DNA of 64,000 nucleotides from Lachnospiraceae bacterium (GTDB lineage Bacteria; Bacillota; Clostridia; Lachnospirales; Lachnospiraceae), in contig JAGBCB010000033.1 in NCBI GenBank assembly GCA_017938145.1, positions 26,835 to 90,834 of the forward strand. Direction: 5' to 3'. Below, piece by piece: positions 52,076 through 63,965 of the stretch. How positions within the stretch are numbered: the stretch's first letter is position 1; every line of letters begins with the position of its first letter. A program made the position numbers and the translations under genes. The notes beneath the pieces were generated by a model. It ran no database searches. It was not told where the DNA came from and saw only the letters and a program-made list of their open reading frames with translations.

Positions 52076-53185
52076 ATGAAAATTACATGTAAGAAAACAG
52101 AAATTTTAAATAGTGTAAATATTGCATTAAAGGCAGTACCTGCAAAGTCTACTATGCCTATTTTAGAGTGTATCATTATTGAAGTTACCGACAGTACCAT
52201 TAAGTTTATTACAAACGATATGGAACTCGGTATCGAAACAGTTGTTAACGGTTTAATTACCACTGCCGGCAGTGTTGCTATCAACGCAAAGATTTTCTCT
52301 GATATTATAAGAAAGCTTCCTGACAGTGATGTTGTAATTGAAACAGATGCAAACTATATGACAACCATCAGCTGCGAAAAATCCGTATTTACTATTGCAG
52401 GTAAGAGTGGCGAAGAATTCCCGGCTCTTCCAAAGATGGAAAAGAATGAGCCATTAATTCTGTCCCAGTTTTCTTTAAAAGAAATTATCCGTCAGACTGT
52501 ATTTTCTATTTCTGATAACGAAAGCAACAAGATTATGACCGGTGAATTATTCGAAATCAACGGTAATGAGTTTAAAGTTGTTTCCTTAGACGGTCTTCGT
52601 ATTTCCATCCGTAAGATTTTCTTAAAGGATGAGTATAAGGATACTAAGGTAATTGTTCCGGGTAAGACCTTAAATGAAATCAGCAAAATTCTTTCCGGTG
52701 AATTAGAAAACGAAGTACGTATTTATTTTTCCGAGCGTCATATTTTATTTGAGTTTGACAATACCATCGTTCTTTCCAGATTAATTGAAGGCGAATATTA
52801 CAAGATTAACCAGATGCTTTCCGGTGACTACGAGACAAAGCTTACCATCAACCGTAAGATGTTCTTAGAGTGTATCGACAGAGCAACCCTTTTAATCAAA
52901 GAATCCGAAAAGAAACCGATTATTCTTGCTATTACCGAAAGTTCCATGGAGCTTCGTGTAAATTCTTCTCTTGGTTCCATGAACGAAGATATGGAAATCG
53001 TAAAAGAAGGTAAAAACTTATTAATTGGTTTCAATCCTAAGTTCTTTATCGAAGCACTTCGTGTAATTGATGACGAAGAAGTTACATTGTATATGACAAA
53101 TCCAAAGGCACCTTGCTTTATTAAGAATGCAGAAGAAAGCTATATTTACTTGATTCTTCCTGTAAACTTAGGTGTAGTCAGATAA
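52076..53185 (+). CDS. dnaN: DNA polymerase III beta subunit (sliding clamp)
   Basis: The 369-residue protein shows the three repeated clamp domains. The start is MKITCKKTEILNSVNIALKA, PILECIIIE lies in domain I, and the C-terminal YLILPVNL pattern is present. It forms the ring that tethers polymerase III and binds many repair proteins. AGGGAG precedes the ATG. yaaA follows after 15 bases. Confidence 0.97.
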   Translation: MKITCKKTEILNSVNIALKAVPAKSTMPILECIIIEVTDSTIKFITNDMELGIETVVNGLITTAGSVAINAKIFSDIIRKLPDSDVVIETDANYMTTISCEKSVFTIAGKSGEEFPALPKMEKNEPLILSQFSLKEIIRQTVFSISDNESNKIMTGELFEINGNEFKVVSLDGLRISIRKIFLKDEYKDTKVIVPGKTLNEISKILSGELENEVRIYFSERHILFEFDNTIVLSRLIEGEYYKINQMLSGDYETKLTINRKMFLECIDRATLLIKESEKKPIILAITESSMELRVNSSLGSMNEDMEIVKEGKNLLIGFNPKFFIEALRVIDDEEVTLYMTNPKAPCFIKNAEESYIYLILPVNLGVVR

Positions 53186-53200
53186 AAGGAGCAAATAATT

Positions 53201-53406
53201 ATGGAAGTTATTGCATTATGGGAAGAATACATTAAACTTGGCCAGGCTTTAAAAGCGGCAGGTTTGGTAGAATCCGGAGTAGAAGCCAAAATCGTTATTC
53301 AGAACGGTGAAGTAATGGTAAACGGCGAAACCGAATTTCAGAGAGGCAAAAAGCTCTACGACGGAGACGTGGTCTCCTTTAGGGGCGAAGAAATCAGAAT
53401 CGTAAA

Positions 53407-53410
<4 letters not shown>
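53201..53410 (+). CDS. yaaA: S4-domain RNA-binding protein YaaA (RlbA)
   Basis: The 69-residue protein is an S4 fold: EYIKLGQALKAAGLVESGVEAK, then NGEVMVNGETEFQRGKKLY. Family members are always found between dnaN and recF in Firmicutes; a ribosome-assembly role has been proposed. Its stop codon overlaps the recF ATG by four bases, so translation is coupled. Confidence 0.95.
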
Positions 53411-56425
<3,015 letters not shown>

Positions 56426-56442
56426 GATGGAGGATTAGCTAA

Positions 56443-58992
56443 ATGGATGAACATATTTTTGACAAGGTGCAGGAAGTTGATTTACGAAAAACGATGGAAA
56501 CATCGTATGTCAACTATGCGATGTCTGTTATCGTTGCCCGCGCCCTGCCGGATGCAAGAGATGGTTTAAAGCCGGTACAGAGACGTATTCTGTACGCCAT
56601 GATAGAATTAAATAACGGTCCTGATAAGCCACATCGTAAATGTGCCCGTATTGTCGGTGATACCATGGGTAAATATCATCCGCATGGTGACAGCTCCATT
56701 TATGGCGCATTAGTAAATTTGGCGCAGGATTGGTCTACTCGTTATCCACTGGTTGACGGTCACGGAAACTTTGGTTCTGTGGATGGTGACGGAGCCGCAG
56801 CTATGCGATATACAGAAGCCCGTCTTAGTAAGGTTTCTATGGAAATGTTATCCGATATCAATAAAGATACCGTTACATTCATTCCTAACTTTGATGAAAC
56901 AGAAAAAGAACCTCTTGTTCTTCCGTCCCGTTTTCCGAATCTTTTAGTAAACGGAACTTCCGGTATTGCGGTAGGTATGGCAACCAATATTCCGCCTCAT
57001 AATATGCGGGAAGTAATTGATGCGGTAATTAGAATTATCGATAATAAGGTAGAAGATAAAGAAACTACTATCGATGAACTTATGACCATTGTAAAAGGTC
57101 CTGATTTCCCAACAGGTGCTACAATTATCGGTACCAGAGGTATCAATGAGGCTTATCGGACCGGCCGTGGTAAAATCAAGGTTCGTGCGGTAACCGATAT
57201 TGAACCGATGGCAAACGGTAAAAACCGTATTGTAGTTACGGAACTTCCTTATATGGTAAACAAGGCTCGTCTGATTGAAAAGATTGCGGAACTTGTTAAG
57301 GAAAAAAAGATTGACGGTATTACCGAACTTCGTGATGAATCCGACAGAAGCGGTATGCGTGTCTGCATTGAGCTTCGCCGTGATGTGAATCCGAATGTTG
57401 TTTTAAATCAGTTGTATAAGCATACCCAGCTGCAGGATACCTTTGGTGTAATTATGCTGGCACTGGTAGATAATGAGCCTAAGGTACTGAATTTATACGA
57501 TGCGTTAAGTGTGTACCTTCGTCATCAGGAAGACGTTGTTACCAGACGTACAAAGTACGACTTAAACAAAGCAGAAGAACGTGCTCACATTTTAAAGGGC
57601 TTACTGATTGCATTAGATCATATTGATGAGGTTATCAAAATCATCCGTGCAGCAAAAAATGTGGCAGAAGCAAAGCTTCAGTTAATGGAAAACTTTGGTT
57701 TGGATGATGCCCAGGCCCAGGCTATTGTGGACATGCGTCTCCGTGCTCTTACCGGTTTGGAAAGAGAGCGCTTAGAGCAGGAATATGCTGATCTCATGAA
57801 GAAGATTGAAGAATTCAAGTTAATTCTTTCCGACGAAAAGGTTCTTCTTGGCGTTATTAAAGAAGAAATCGGTGTTATCCGTGATAAGTACGGTGATGAC
57901 AGAAGAACTTCTATCGGCATTGATATGGATGACTTCACCGATGAAGATTTAATTCCTGATGAAAATACCGTAGTTGCTATTACACGCCTTGGATATATTA
58001 AGCGTATGACCGTAGATAACTTCAAGGCACAGCACCGTGGCGGCAAGGGCATTAAGGGAATGCAGACCATCGAAGAAGACTATATCGAAGATATGTTTAT
58101 GACGACTACACATCATTATATTATGTTCCTTACCAATAAGGGTCGTGCATACCGTATCAAGGCTTACGAAATTCCGGAAGCAAGCCGAACCGCAAGAGGT
58201 ACCGCAATTATCAATCTGTTGCAGCTGCAGCCGGGTGAAAAGGTAACCGCAGGCATTGCCCTGAAGGAATTTGATGAAGAACGTTACTTATTCTTAGCTA
58301 CCAAGTCCGGTATTGTTAAGAAAACAAAGATTAAGAATTTTGCCAATATCCGAAAGACTGGTATTCAGGCTATCAACTTAAAGGACGACGACTTACTTAT
58401 CGGTGCAAAGGCAACCAATAACCAGAAGGATATTTTGTTAATTACCAAACACGGTATGAGTATCCGCTTCAACGAGCAGGATGTACGTGCAACCGGCAGA
58501 AGCTCTATGGGTGTTATCGGTATGACACTTTCTGAAGGTGATGAGGTTGTTTCCATGCAGCTGACAAGCCAGGGTGAATATGTTCTGGTAGCTTCCGAAT
58601 TTGGTTACGGTAAGCTTACCGATGTTAACGAATTTTCCGCACAGCGCCGTGGAGGTAAGGGTGTCAAGTGTTACAAGATTATCGAAAAGACCGGTGATGT
58701 TGTAGGTGCAAAGATTCTCAGCCTGGAAAACGAGATGATGATTATTACTAATGAAGGTATTATTATCCGTATGCTGGTTAGCGATATTAGTATTGTTGGC
58801 AGAAATACTTCCGGAGTTAAGTTAATCAACATTGATAACGAAAAGGGTATCCGCGTGGCAAGCATTGCAAGAGTAAAAGAAGCAATGAATACCGAACAGA
58901 TGGAAGCCCAGCTTTTGGATGAAAATGCAGAAGTGGTAGATGATGAAGAAGTAACAGAAGAAAATGCAGAGAGCGAAGAAATAACAGAATAA
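56443..58992 (+). CDS. gyrA: DNA gyrase subunit A
   Basis: The 849-residue protein has the breakage-reunion domain with active-site Tyr in the [11 protein letters not shown] segment. The quinolone-determining stretch ([17 protein letters not shown]) carries Ser at the usual Ser83 position and Ala three residues on. The C-terminal DNA-wrapping domain has the GyrA box QRRGGKG and ends in an acidic tail. It is 18 bases after gyrB. Confidence 0.98.
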   Translation: MDEHIFDKVQEVDLRKTMETSYVNYAMSVIVARALPDARDGLKPVQRRILYAMIELNNGPDKPHRKCARIVGDTMGKYHPHGDSSIYGALVNLAQDWSTRYPLVDGHGNFGSVDGDGAAAMRYTEARLSKVSMEMLSDINKDTVTFIPNFDETEKEPLVLPSRFPNLLVNGTSGIAVGMATNIPPHNMREVIDAVIRIIDNKVEDKETTIDELMTIVKGPDFPTGATIIGTRGINEAYRTGRGKIKVRAVTDIEPMANGKNRIVVTELPYMVNKARLIEKIAELVKEKKIDGITELRDESDRSGMRVCIELRRDVNPNVVLNQLYKHTQLQDTFGVIMLALVDNEPKVLNLYDALSVYLRHQEDVVTRRTKYDLNKAEERAHILKGLLIALDHIDEVIKIIRAAKNVAEAKLQLMENFGLDDAQAQAIVDMRLRALTGLERERLEQEYADLMKKIEEFKLILSDEKVLLGVIKEEIGVIRDKYGDDRRTSIGIDMDDFTDEDLIPDENTVVAITRLGYIKRMTVDNFKAQHRGGKGIKGMQTIEEDYIEDMFMTTTHHYIMFLTNKGRAYRIKAYEIPEASRTARGTAIINLLQLQPGEKVTAGIALKEFDEERYLFLATKSGIVKKTKIKNFANIRKTGIQAINLKDDDLLIGAKATNNQKDILLITKHGMSIRFNEQDVRATGRSSMGVIGMTLSEGDEVVSMQLTSQGEYVLVASEFGYGKLTDVNEFSAQRRGGKGVKCYKIIEKTGDVVGAKILSLENEMMIITNEGIIIRMLVSDISIVGRNTSGVKLINIDNEKGIRVASIARVKEAMNTEQMEAQLLDENAEVVDDEEVTEENAESEEITE

Positions 58993-58999
58993 TAAAAGT

Positions 59000-59064
59000 A
59001 AAACCGGGACATTTAGTTTCCGAGGGCGTAAGGATGCTCCGGGGTTAGGTCCCGGTTTTGTTTC
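59000..59064 (+). terminator. Terminator after gyrA with branched inner hairpin
   Basis: AAACCGGGAC (59001-59010) pairs with GTCCCGGTTT (59049-59058), and the long inner part holds a second stem (CCGAGGGC with GCTCCGG). The T tract is short (TTTTGTTT). The next gene starts only about 21 bases later, leaving no clear room for a promoter. Confidence 0.75.
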
Positions 59065-59084
59065 ATTAGGAGTATGAAGTAAAT

Positions 59085-60023
59085 ATGAATGATAAATGGT
59101 ATTTAGTAGATAATGAACCGGGACTATTTATACATGCTGCAAGAGAAGCAAAAGGCTATACCATGGAGGAAATATGTCGTGGTATTTGTTCAATTTCTAC
59201 ATTATCACGAATAGAAACTGGAGAACGAGTAGTAGACTATATTATGATAGAAGCTTTACTAGAACGTATGAAAATTTCTAAATCTGAATATGAGTTTGTA
59301 TTAGATAACAAAGATTATGATGAATATATGCAAAGAGAAGAAATCAGAAATTTAGTTAACCTAAAAAAATATGAACAGGTAGAACAGAAATTATTAGTTT
59401 ATGAAAAAAAACACGGAGAAAAGGATCTTCATCGACAGTTTATATATTTACAAAAAGGATATTTGGAAATATATAAAAATAAGATATCAAAAGATAAAAT
59501 AAAAAATATATTTCATGAAGCTATTTCAATTACTGCTCCAGAATACAGAAAAGATGTAGAACAAAATGAAATTTTAAGTAATACAGAATTATGTTGTATA
59601 ATAGAAATGATTGAACTTATTGATGAATCTATAAATAGAGAAAAAAAACTAAAAGAAATGTATGAGTATTTTAAGTGGTGTCGAAAAAAAGAAAAAATGT
59701 ATCCGATACCATATCGTATAGCAATGAAATATTATGCGAATTGTTTATATGAAAATGGAAAATATGAAAAATGTATAAATATATGTAATAATGTATTGAA
59801 TGAATTATATAATACATCAAAATTGGAAAATAGACATGATATTTTTGAACTTCGTGCAAAAGCTAGAGAATCAATAGGATTTAATAATGAGGAAGAAAAA
59901 AAACAATGTTTAAGAGATTATTTAACAGCTTATTATGTGGCAGAGTTTTATGATGGTCAATATGAGGTGTTAAATATGAAGAAGTATATTGAGGAGGCTT
60001 TTGGATGGCAGTTTATAGAATAG
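59085..60023 (+). CDS. RRNPP-type HTH regulator with helical repeats, first of two
   Basis: The 312-residue protein has an N-terminal XRE helix-turn-helix (about 12-66: FIHAAREAKGYTMEEICRGI, SISTLSRIETGERVV). About 240 residues of helical, TPR-like repeats follow (EQVEQKLLVYEKKHGEKDLH, YANCLYENGKYEKCINICN). This is the layout of Rgg/PlcR/ComR peptide receptors. AT content is far higher than in gyrA next door. It overlaps the second regulator by 19 bases. I infer that it binds a short exported-and-reimported peptide, probably from the gene at 60959. The exact subfamily is not recognised. Confidence 0.82.
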   Translation: MNDKWYLVDNEPGLFIHAAREAKGYTMEEICRGICSISTLSRIETGERVVDYIMIEALLERMKISKSEYEFVLDNKDYDEYMQREEIRNLVNLKKYEQVEQKLLVYEKKHGEKDLHRQFIYLQKGYLEIYKNKISKDKIKNIFHEAISITAPEYRKDVEQNEILSNTELCCIIEMIELIDESINREKKLKEMYEYFKWCRKKEKMYPIPYRIAMKYYANCLYENGKYEKCINICNNVLNELYNTSKLENRHDIFELRAKARESIGFNNEEEKKQCLRDYLTAYYVAEFYDGQYEVLNMKKYIEEAFGWQFIE

Positions 60024-60958
60024 GAAATATACTCCGGATGAAAAGAGAAGCACTTGGAATAACAAGAGAAAAACTTTGTGAAATGAGTGAAGAAATTTGC
60101 TCTCCACAAACATTGTATCGAATGGAAAACGGGAAGGTAAAAGTAAAAAAAGAAATATTTTGGAGATTGATGGAATGCATGGATGAATTACCGGAACGAA
60201 ACTATGCTTCTATTATGGTTTCAGATTATAGAGCATTACAATTAAAAACGGAGATACAAGCACATATATTTCATAAAGAGTATATAGAAGCAGAAATAAA
60301 GGTAGATGAAATAAAACAATATATGGAAAATAATTATGTGAGGAATAATCAATATTTACAAGAAATGAGTTCAAAGTTAGCTTATTATAAGCAGCAAATT
60401 TATGAAGAAGAGCATATAGAAAATTTATGGAAGGCATTGCGATATACTATACCAAATTTGGATAAGATTAATTTTGAAGAATGGCCTTATAATTGTGAAG
60501 AATTTGAAATATTAATTGCAATTTTAAGTATGTATCACACAACTAATAAAATAGAAAGCGAAGAAAAATTATTTCTACAAATAAAGAAAAATATAGAAAA
60601 AAAATATGTAGATGAAGATTATTATGTCTCAAGGCATACACTATGTTTAGTTGGTTTATCTCAAATAATGAGTATGACATATCAACATGAAAAATCCATT
60701 GGATATTGTAATGAAGGGATAGCTGAGTTTAAAAATCAAAGAATTTTAGGTATAATATATGATTTACTTTTTGATTTAGCTTGGAATAAGGAAAAAATGA
60801 TACAAAAGGAAATATTAGAAAAAGAAGAACGAGAGTCTTGTAAAAAACTACTCGTTCAAGCATATTATATGAGTGTAGCACAAAATATGGAATATAGAGC
60901 AGGGAGGATAAAGAGACTTTGTGTACAAAATTATTCAGATGAAATTAATTTACTTTAA
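60005..60958 (+). CDS. RRNPP-type HTH regulator with helical repeats, second of two
   Basis: The 317-residue protein has the same layout as its upstream neighbour. The helix-turn-helix (about 5-58: RIGNILRMKREALGITREKL, SPQTLYRMENGKVK) is followed by helical repeats to the end. The two are distant paralogues, not recent copies. AGGAGG lies 7 bases before the ATG, inside the first gene, so they are made together and may pair. Its stop codon directly abuts the convergent peptide gene. Confidence 0.82.
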   Translation: MAVYRIGNILRMKREALGITREKLCEMSEEICSPQTLYRMENGKVKVKKEIFWRLMECMDELPERNYASIMVSDYRALQLKTEIQAHIFHKEYIEAEIKVDEIKQYMENNYVRNNQYLQEMSSKLAYYKQQIYEEEHIENLWKALRYTIPNLDKINFEEWPYNCEEFEILIAILSMYHTTNKIESEEKLFLQIKKNIEKKYVDEDYYVSRHTLCLVGLSQIMSMTYQHEKSIGYCNEGIAEFKNQRILGIIYDLLFDLAWNKEKMIQKEILEKEERESCKKLLVQAYYMSVAQNMEYRAGRIKRLCVQNYSDEINLL

Positions 60959-61150
60959 TTATATTATTTTAACTTTTCTTTCTAAAGAATGAGGCTTAAT
61001 AGTTCCATCATAAGTACTACTTTCATAGTCTGAATTTTTGTCAACAGAACAAACAAAACATAAATTAAGAGGATTGTTGTTTTGAATTTGTGTTGTAAAG
61101 AGTGAAAAAAGCGTAAAAGTAATAAAGAGGGTATTGGTTAAAATTTTCAT
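60959..61150 (-). CDS. Small exported peptide precursor, candidate signalling peptide
   Basis: The 63-residue product has a short basic start (MKIL), a hydrophobic segment (residues about 5-22, TLFITFTLFSLFTT), then a polar part with two Cys (31, 34). The basic C-terminus is TIKPHSLERKVKII. This is the form of RRNPP propeptides: signal sequence and a short active C-terminus. AAAGGA lies upstream of the ATG. It is tail-to-tail with the second regulator with no gap, and divergent from the secreted-protein gene. That it encodes the pheromone is inference. Confidence 0.6.
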   Translation of the reverse strand: MKILTNTLFITFTLFSLFTTQIQNNNPLNLCFVCSVDKNSDYESSTYDGTIKPHSLERKVKII

Positions 61151-61213
61151 ATGTAATGGGTCCTTTCAAAAATATTATTTACTAAAATATATAATTTTAT
61201 TAATAAGGAAGCT

Positions 61214-61252
61214 ATACCAAAAATAGAAAAAGATTTTTTCCAAATTTGGTAT
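61214..61252. promoter_or_regulatory. Inverted repeats in the peptide/secreted-protein divergent region
   Basis: ATACCAAA (61214-61221) and TTTGGTAT (61245-61252) form an 8-bp inverted repeat, and CCAAATTTGG (61240-61249) is a palindrome overlapping the right arm. The 178-bp gap separates two divergent genes, so these are candidate operators for the RRNPP regulators. Confidence 0.5.
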
Positions 61253-61328
61253 GGTCTAAAGAAAACTTTATTAATAAAATGTATATGTACGTTGTAAATT
61301 TATTTATAAACTAGGAGGAGTAGATTTT

Positions 61329-62804
61329 ATGTCATCGAAAATAAGAAAACATTTGTCAAGAGTATTATTATTTGTAATGATTTTAAATTTTTTTTCTGGG
61401 ACGCAATATAAAGTTCATGCTAACCAAGAAACGGGAAATTTAAAATTTAATAAAGAATATATTAATGGAGTATACATCAATAATGACATTTGTAAAGAAC
61501 TAGAAGAAAATGTAGAAATCTCTAATTTTAACCTGACTTTTAATGTAGATAAGGCATATCTAAGTTTTAATATTTTAGAAGAAGAATTACATTATGATTT
61601 TGAATTATTTCCTGGTATGGTTTTTTATGGTGAAAACAATGCTTCTATTATAGGTTTAACTGAAATTATTTCAAATAAATACGAAGTAATCTCTTTCAGA
61701 ATTGAAAGAAAAGCTAGTGACATAGGTTTAATGAAGCATAAACTTGAATTACAAGGAAAAACGGTTTTGCATTTTGCAATCAAACAAAAAGAGTCTGGTA
61801 AAGTGATTTATATCCAAGAATTTCTAGAAAATATTAATTTTGACACTTTATTAGAACCAATACAAAATATCAAAAAGGAATATGAAAATAAAAAAATTTT
61901 ATCTAAAGAATATGAGTATATTTTTGGAAATTCTTTTCTTAAAGGAGATAATACAAATACATATAGTATTAGTACAAATGACGGAAAGAATATAAATAAT
62001 TTTGATTTAACTAATAAAGAGTTATCTGAAAAAAGTTTAGAAGTATTAGAATTACTAAAAACGAAAGAATATATTTATGGTGAAAAAAATCTATATATTG
62101 ACCAAGCAAATACATATAGTTTATTCCCGATGATTGATGACTCAATTTTTCAGTCTATGACAAGTTATAATAAATGGTCACACAATAATGAAGATAAGCA
62201 TAGACCATATAGCTATTGGCAATATTATTATATGGGAACAAATAATATAGCGACAATAATTGTGGTAATGAGTTGGATTCATAATTACAATGTTACAACA
62301 GGTCTTGTTAATAGTCTAGCAATTGCTTATAATGAAACAGTTGTATATAATCCTACGACAGGAGCATTAGGGTGCACAGCATTACAAGATACAAACCCTG
62401 TAACAGTTACGGATGCTATTCTTAATACTACAATAAATGACGATCCATCAGAAAATTGTTTTTTATCATTAACACAAGGAGAAACAAGTAGAGGGAAAAC
62501 ATATTCATTTAATTCAATTATTAGTTTAATGTTAAGATGGATAGGAAATAATACAGCAACAAAAATATGGAGTACTTGGAGTACTATTAGAGGAAATGCG
62601 TCAAGCTCAACAGCAGATACAATATATTTTTATGAATCTCCAGCATTACAAAAGATGTATTATGAAGACGGAGTAGTATATTCATTTAATACAGAAACAA
62701 AATACAATTTATATGAACCAGGAGATGGATTAAGTATAGCAGGTGCAACTTATATAATTCCTGTGGACTATACATGTAGCTTTAGTTATACAGTAACTGA
62801 ATAA
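61329..62804 (+). CDS. Large secreted protein of unknown function
   Basis: The 491-residue precursor has a signal peptide (SSKIRKHLSRVLLFVMILNF, likely cleaved after VHA near residue 31) and no membrane anchor or sortase motif. The N-terminal part (about 40-170) is beta-rich. A Lys/Glu-rich middle (about 180-260) and a C-terminal part rich in Trp, Tyr, Thr and Asn follow (WSHNNEDKHRPYSYWQYYYMG, TTGALGCTALQDT). I recognise no family or catalytic motif. AGGAGG lies 9 bases before the ATG. It is likely the main product of the peptide-regulated locus: a toxin, adhesin or enzyme cannot be told apart. Confidence 0.8.
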   Translation: MSSKIRKHLSRVLLFVMILNFFSGTQYKVHANQETGNLKFNKEYINGVYINNDICKELEENVEISNFNLTFNVDKAYLSFNILEEELHYDFELFPGMVFYGENNASIIGLTEIISNKYEVISFRIERKASDIGLMKHKLELQGKTVLHFAIKQKESGKVIYIQEFLENINFDTLLEPIQNIKKEYENKKILSKEYEYIFGNSFLKGDNTNTYSISTNDGKNINNFDLTNKELSEKSLEVLELLKTKEYIYGEKNLYIDQANTYSLFPMIDDSIFQSMTSYNKWSHNNEDKHRPYSYWQYYYMGTNNIATIIVVMSWIHNYNVTTGLVNSLAIAYNETVVYNPTTGALGCTALQDTNPVTVTDAILNTTINDDPSENCFLSLTQGETSRGKTYSFNSIISLMLRWIGNNTATKIWSTWSTIRGNASSSTADTIYFYESPALQKMYYEDGVVYSFNTETKYNLYEPGDGLSIAGATYIIPVDYTCSFSYTVTE

Positions 62805-62820
62805 CCTAATTTGGGAGAAA

Positions 62821-62859
62821 AGTTATATCAGAGGAAAATGTGCTTCCTCTGATATAACT
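62821..62859 (+). other. Perfect 16-bp hairpin before the 129-residue gene
   Basis: AGTTATATCAGAGGAA (62821-62836) and TTCCTCTGATATAACT (62844-62859) are exact inverted repeats with a 7-base loop. No T tract follows; the next gene's AGGA site begins 6 bases later. More likely an mRNA-processing or translation-modulating hairpin than a terminator. Confidence 0.75.
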
Positions 62860-62869
62860 ATGTAGGAAA

Positions 62870-63259
62870 ATGAAAAAAATATTAAGATTAATGATGTTTA
62901 TTATACTAATATTTTTTTTTACTTATATAGTATGTAGCTATGTAAATAAGAAAAATGAAATATATATTAATATAGATGATAACAGCTATGGAGTTATAGA
63001 TAACAAAAGAGAAATAGATAGAACACAATTATATTATTTCAATGGAAAATATAAAAAAACAAATTATAAATGTATAGAAGAAATTTCATCAATAGATAAT
63101 ATTAAAGTGATTTCTCTAAATGAAAAATACCATATTGATGAAATATATATTGTATGTCCGAAAATTAGAATATATGTCATTTATGATGAACTGATTTATG
63201 AAAAAAAAGAATATAAGAAAGAATTAATATCTTTAATAGTAAATTACATTAATCAATAA
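62870..63259 (+). CDS. Small membrane-anchored protein of unknown function
   Basis: The 129-residue protein has an N-terminal membrane helix (about 5-25, LRLMMFIILIFFFTYIVC) with a Cys at residue 22 that could be a lipobox-like site. An extracytoplasmic domain of about 100 residues rich in Ile, Tyr and Lys follows. AGGA lies 2-5 bases upstream of the ATG, a rather close site. It follows the secreted protein by 65 bases in the same direction and may act with it, for instance as an immunity or tethering partner. No family recognised. Confidence 0.7.
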   Translation: MKKILRLMMFIILIFFFTYIVCSYVNKKNEIYINIDDNSYGVIDNKREIDRTQLYYFNGKYKKTNYKCIEEISSIDNIKVISLNEKYHIDEIYIVCPKIRIYVIYDELIYEKKEYKKELISLIVNYINQ

Positions 63260-63376
63260 AAGACTTTTGTTATAAAATCAAAAAAATGATACAGTACAAC
63301 ATCTAGTATACTTTTTATATTGTGTCTACTATATAAACAATAACAAAAATTATTTTCAAAAAAAGCGAAAAAACCG

Positions 63377-63405
63377 TTGACAGAAAGGGCTTTCTTTGCT
63401 AAACT
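63377..63405 (+). promoter_or_regulatory. tRNA-Ser promoter
   Basis: TTGACA (63377-63382) and TAAACT (63400-63405) with a 17-base spacer, 74 bases before the tRNA. Confidence 0.7.
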
Positions 63406-63479
63406 AGATTTTGCACTGGCGTAATAACTATGCCTGTTGCAATGAAAAATCAATACCTTGGTAGCGAATTTTCAGGCAA

Positions 63480-63567
63480 GGAGATGTACTCAAGTGGCTG
63501 AAGAGGCGCCCCTGCTAAGGGTGTAGGTCGGGCGACCGGCGCGAGGGTTCAAATCCCTCCATCTCCG
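63480..63567 (+). tRNA. tRNA-Ser (anticodon GCT)
   Basis: The 88-base molecule has acceptor arms GGAGATG/CATCTCC, the anticodon GCT in CCCCTGCTAAGGG, the long class II variable arm (GTCGGGCGACCGGCGC) and T-arm GAGGGTTCAAATCCCTC. No CCA is encoded. Confidence 0.95.
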
Positions 63568-63590
63568 TTCAACAATAAGAAAAAATATTG

Positions 63591-63619
63591 TTGACAAACC
63601 ACAAATCCTGTGGTAACAT
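63591..63619 (+). promoter_or_regulatory. rRNA operon promoter P1
   Basis: TTGACA (63591-63596) and TAACAT (63614-63619) with a 17-base spacer. Confidence 0.78.
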
Positions 63620-63691
63620 AGCAAAGCTGTTTGAAATGAGCAAATCGTTAAAACAATTCAAAAAACTTTTTCAAAAACTTTAAAAAAGTGC

Positions 63692-63720
63692 TTGACAATG
63701 AAAATGAGTTGTGGTAAGAT
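63692..63720 (+). promoter_or_regulatory. rRNA operon promoter P2
   Basis: TTGACA (63692-63697) and TAAGAT (63715-63720) with a 17-base spacer, exactly 101 bases after P1. An A/T-rich stretch just upstream (63645-63690) could be an UP element. The leader to 63965 has no gene. Confidence 0.8.
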
Positions 63721-63965
63721 AAACGAGTCGCTTGCGAAAGCAGCACAGCAATCCGGCGAAGCCGATTGCAGCGGAATGGAACATTCCGCTTGGGACCTTG
63801 ATAATTAAACAGTGAAACAACCCTGAAAATTCAATGAATTTTCATTCTAAGAACAGACAGTTATGTCTACCTTAGAAACAGTAAAACATCGAAAGATGTA
63901 CGGAACGAACCTTTGCTTTTTAGGAATAAGAAGCCAGAGTGAGTTCTGAGAGGAAACAAACATTT

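Noticed and set aside
59085-63567. tRNA-Ser-integrated mobile island
   Set aside because: The AT-rich block is next to tRNA-Ser, but I found no repeat of the tRNA 3' end on the gyrA side and no integrase.
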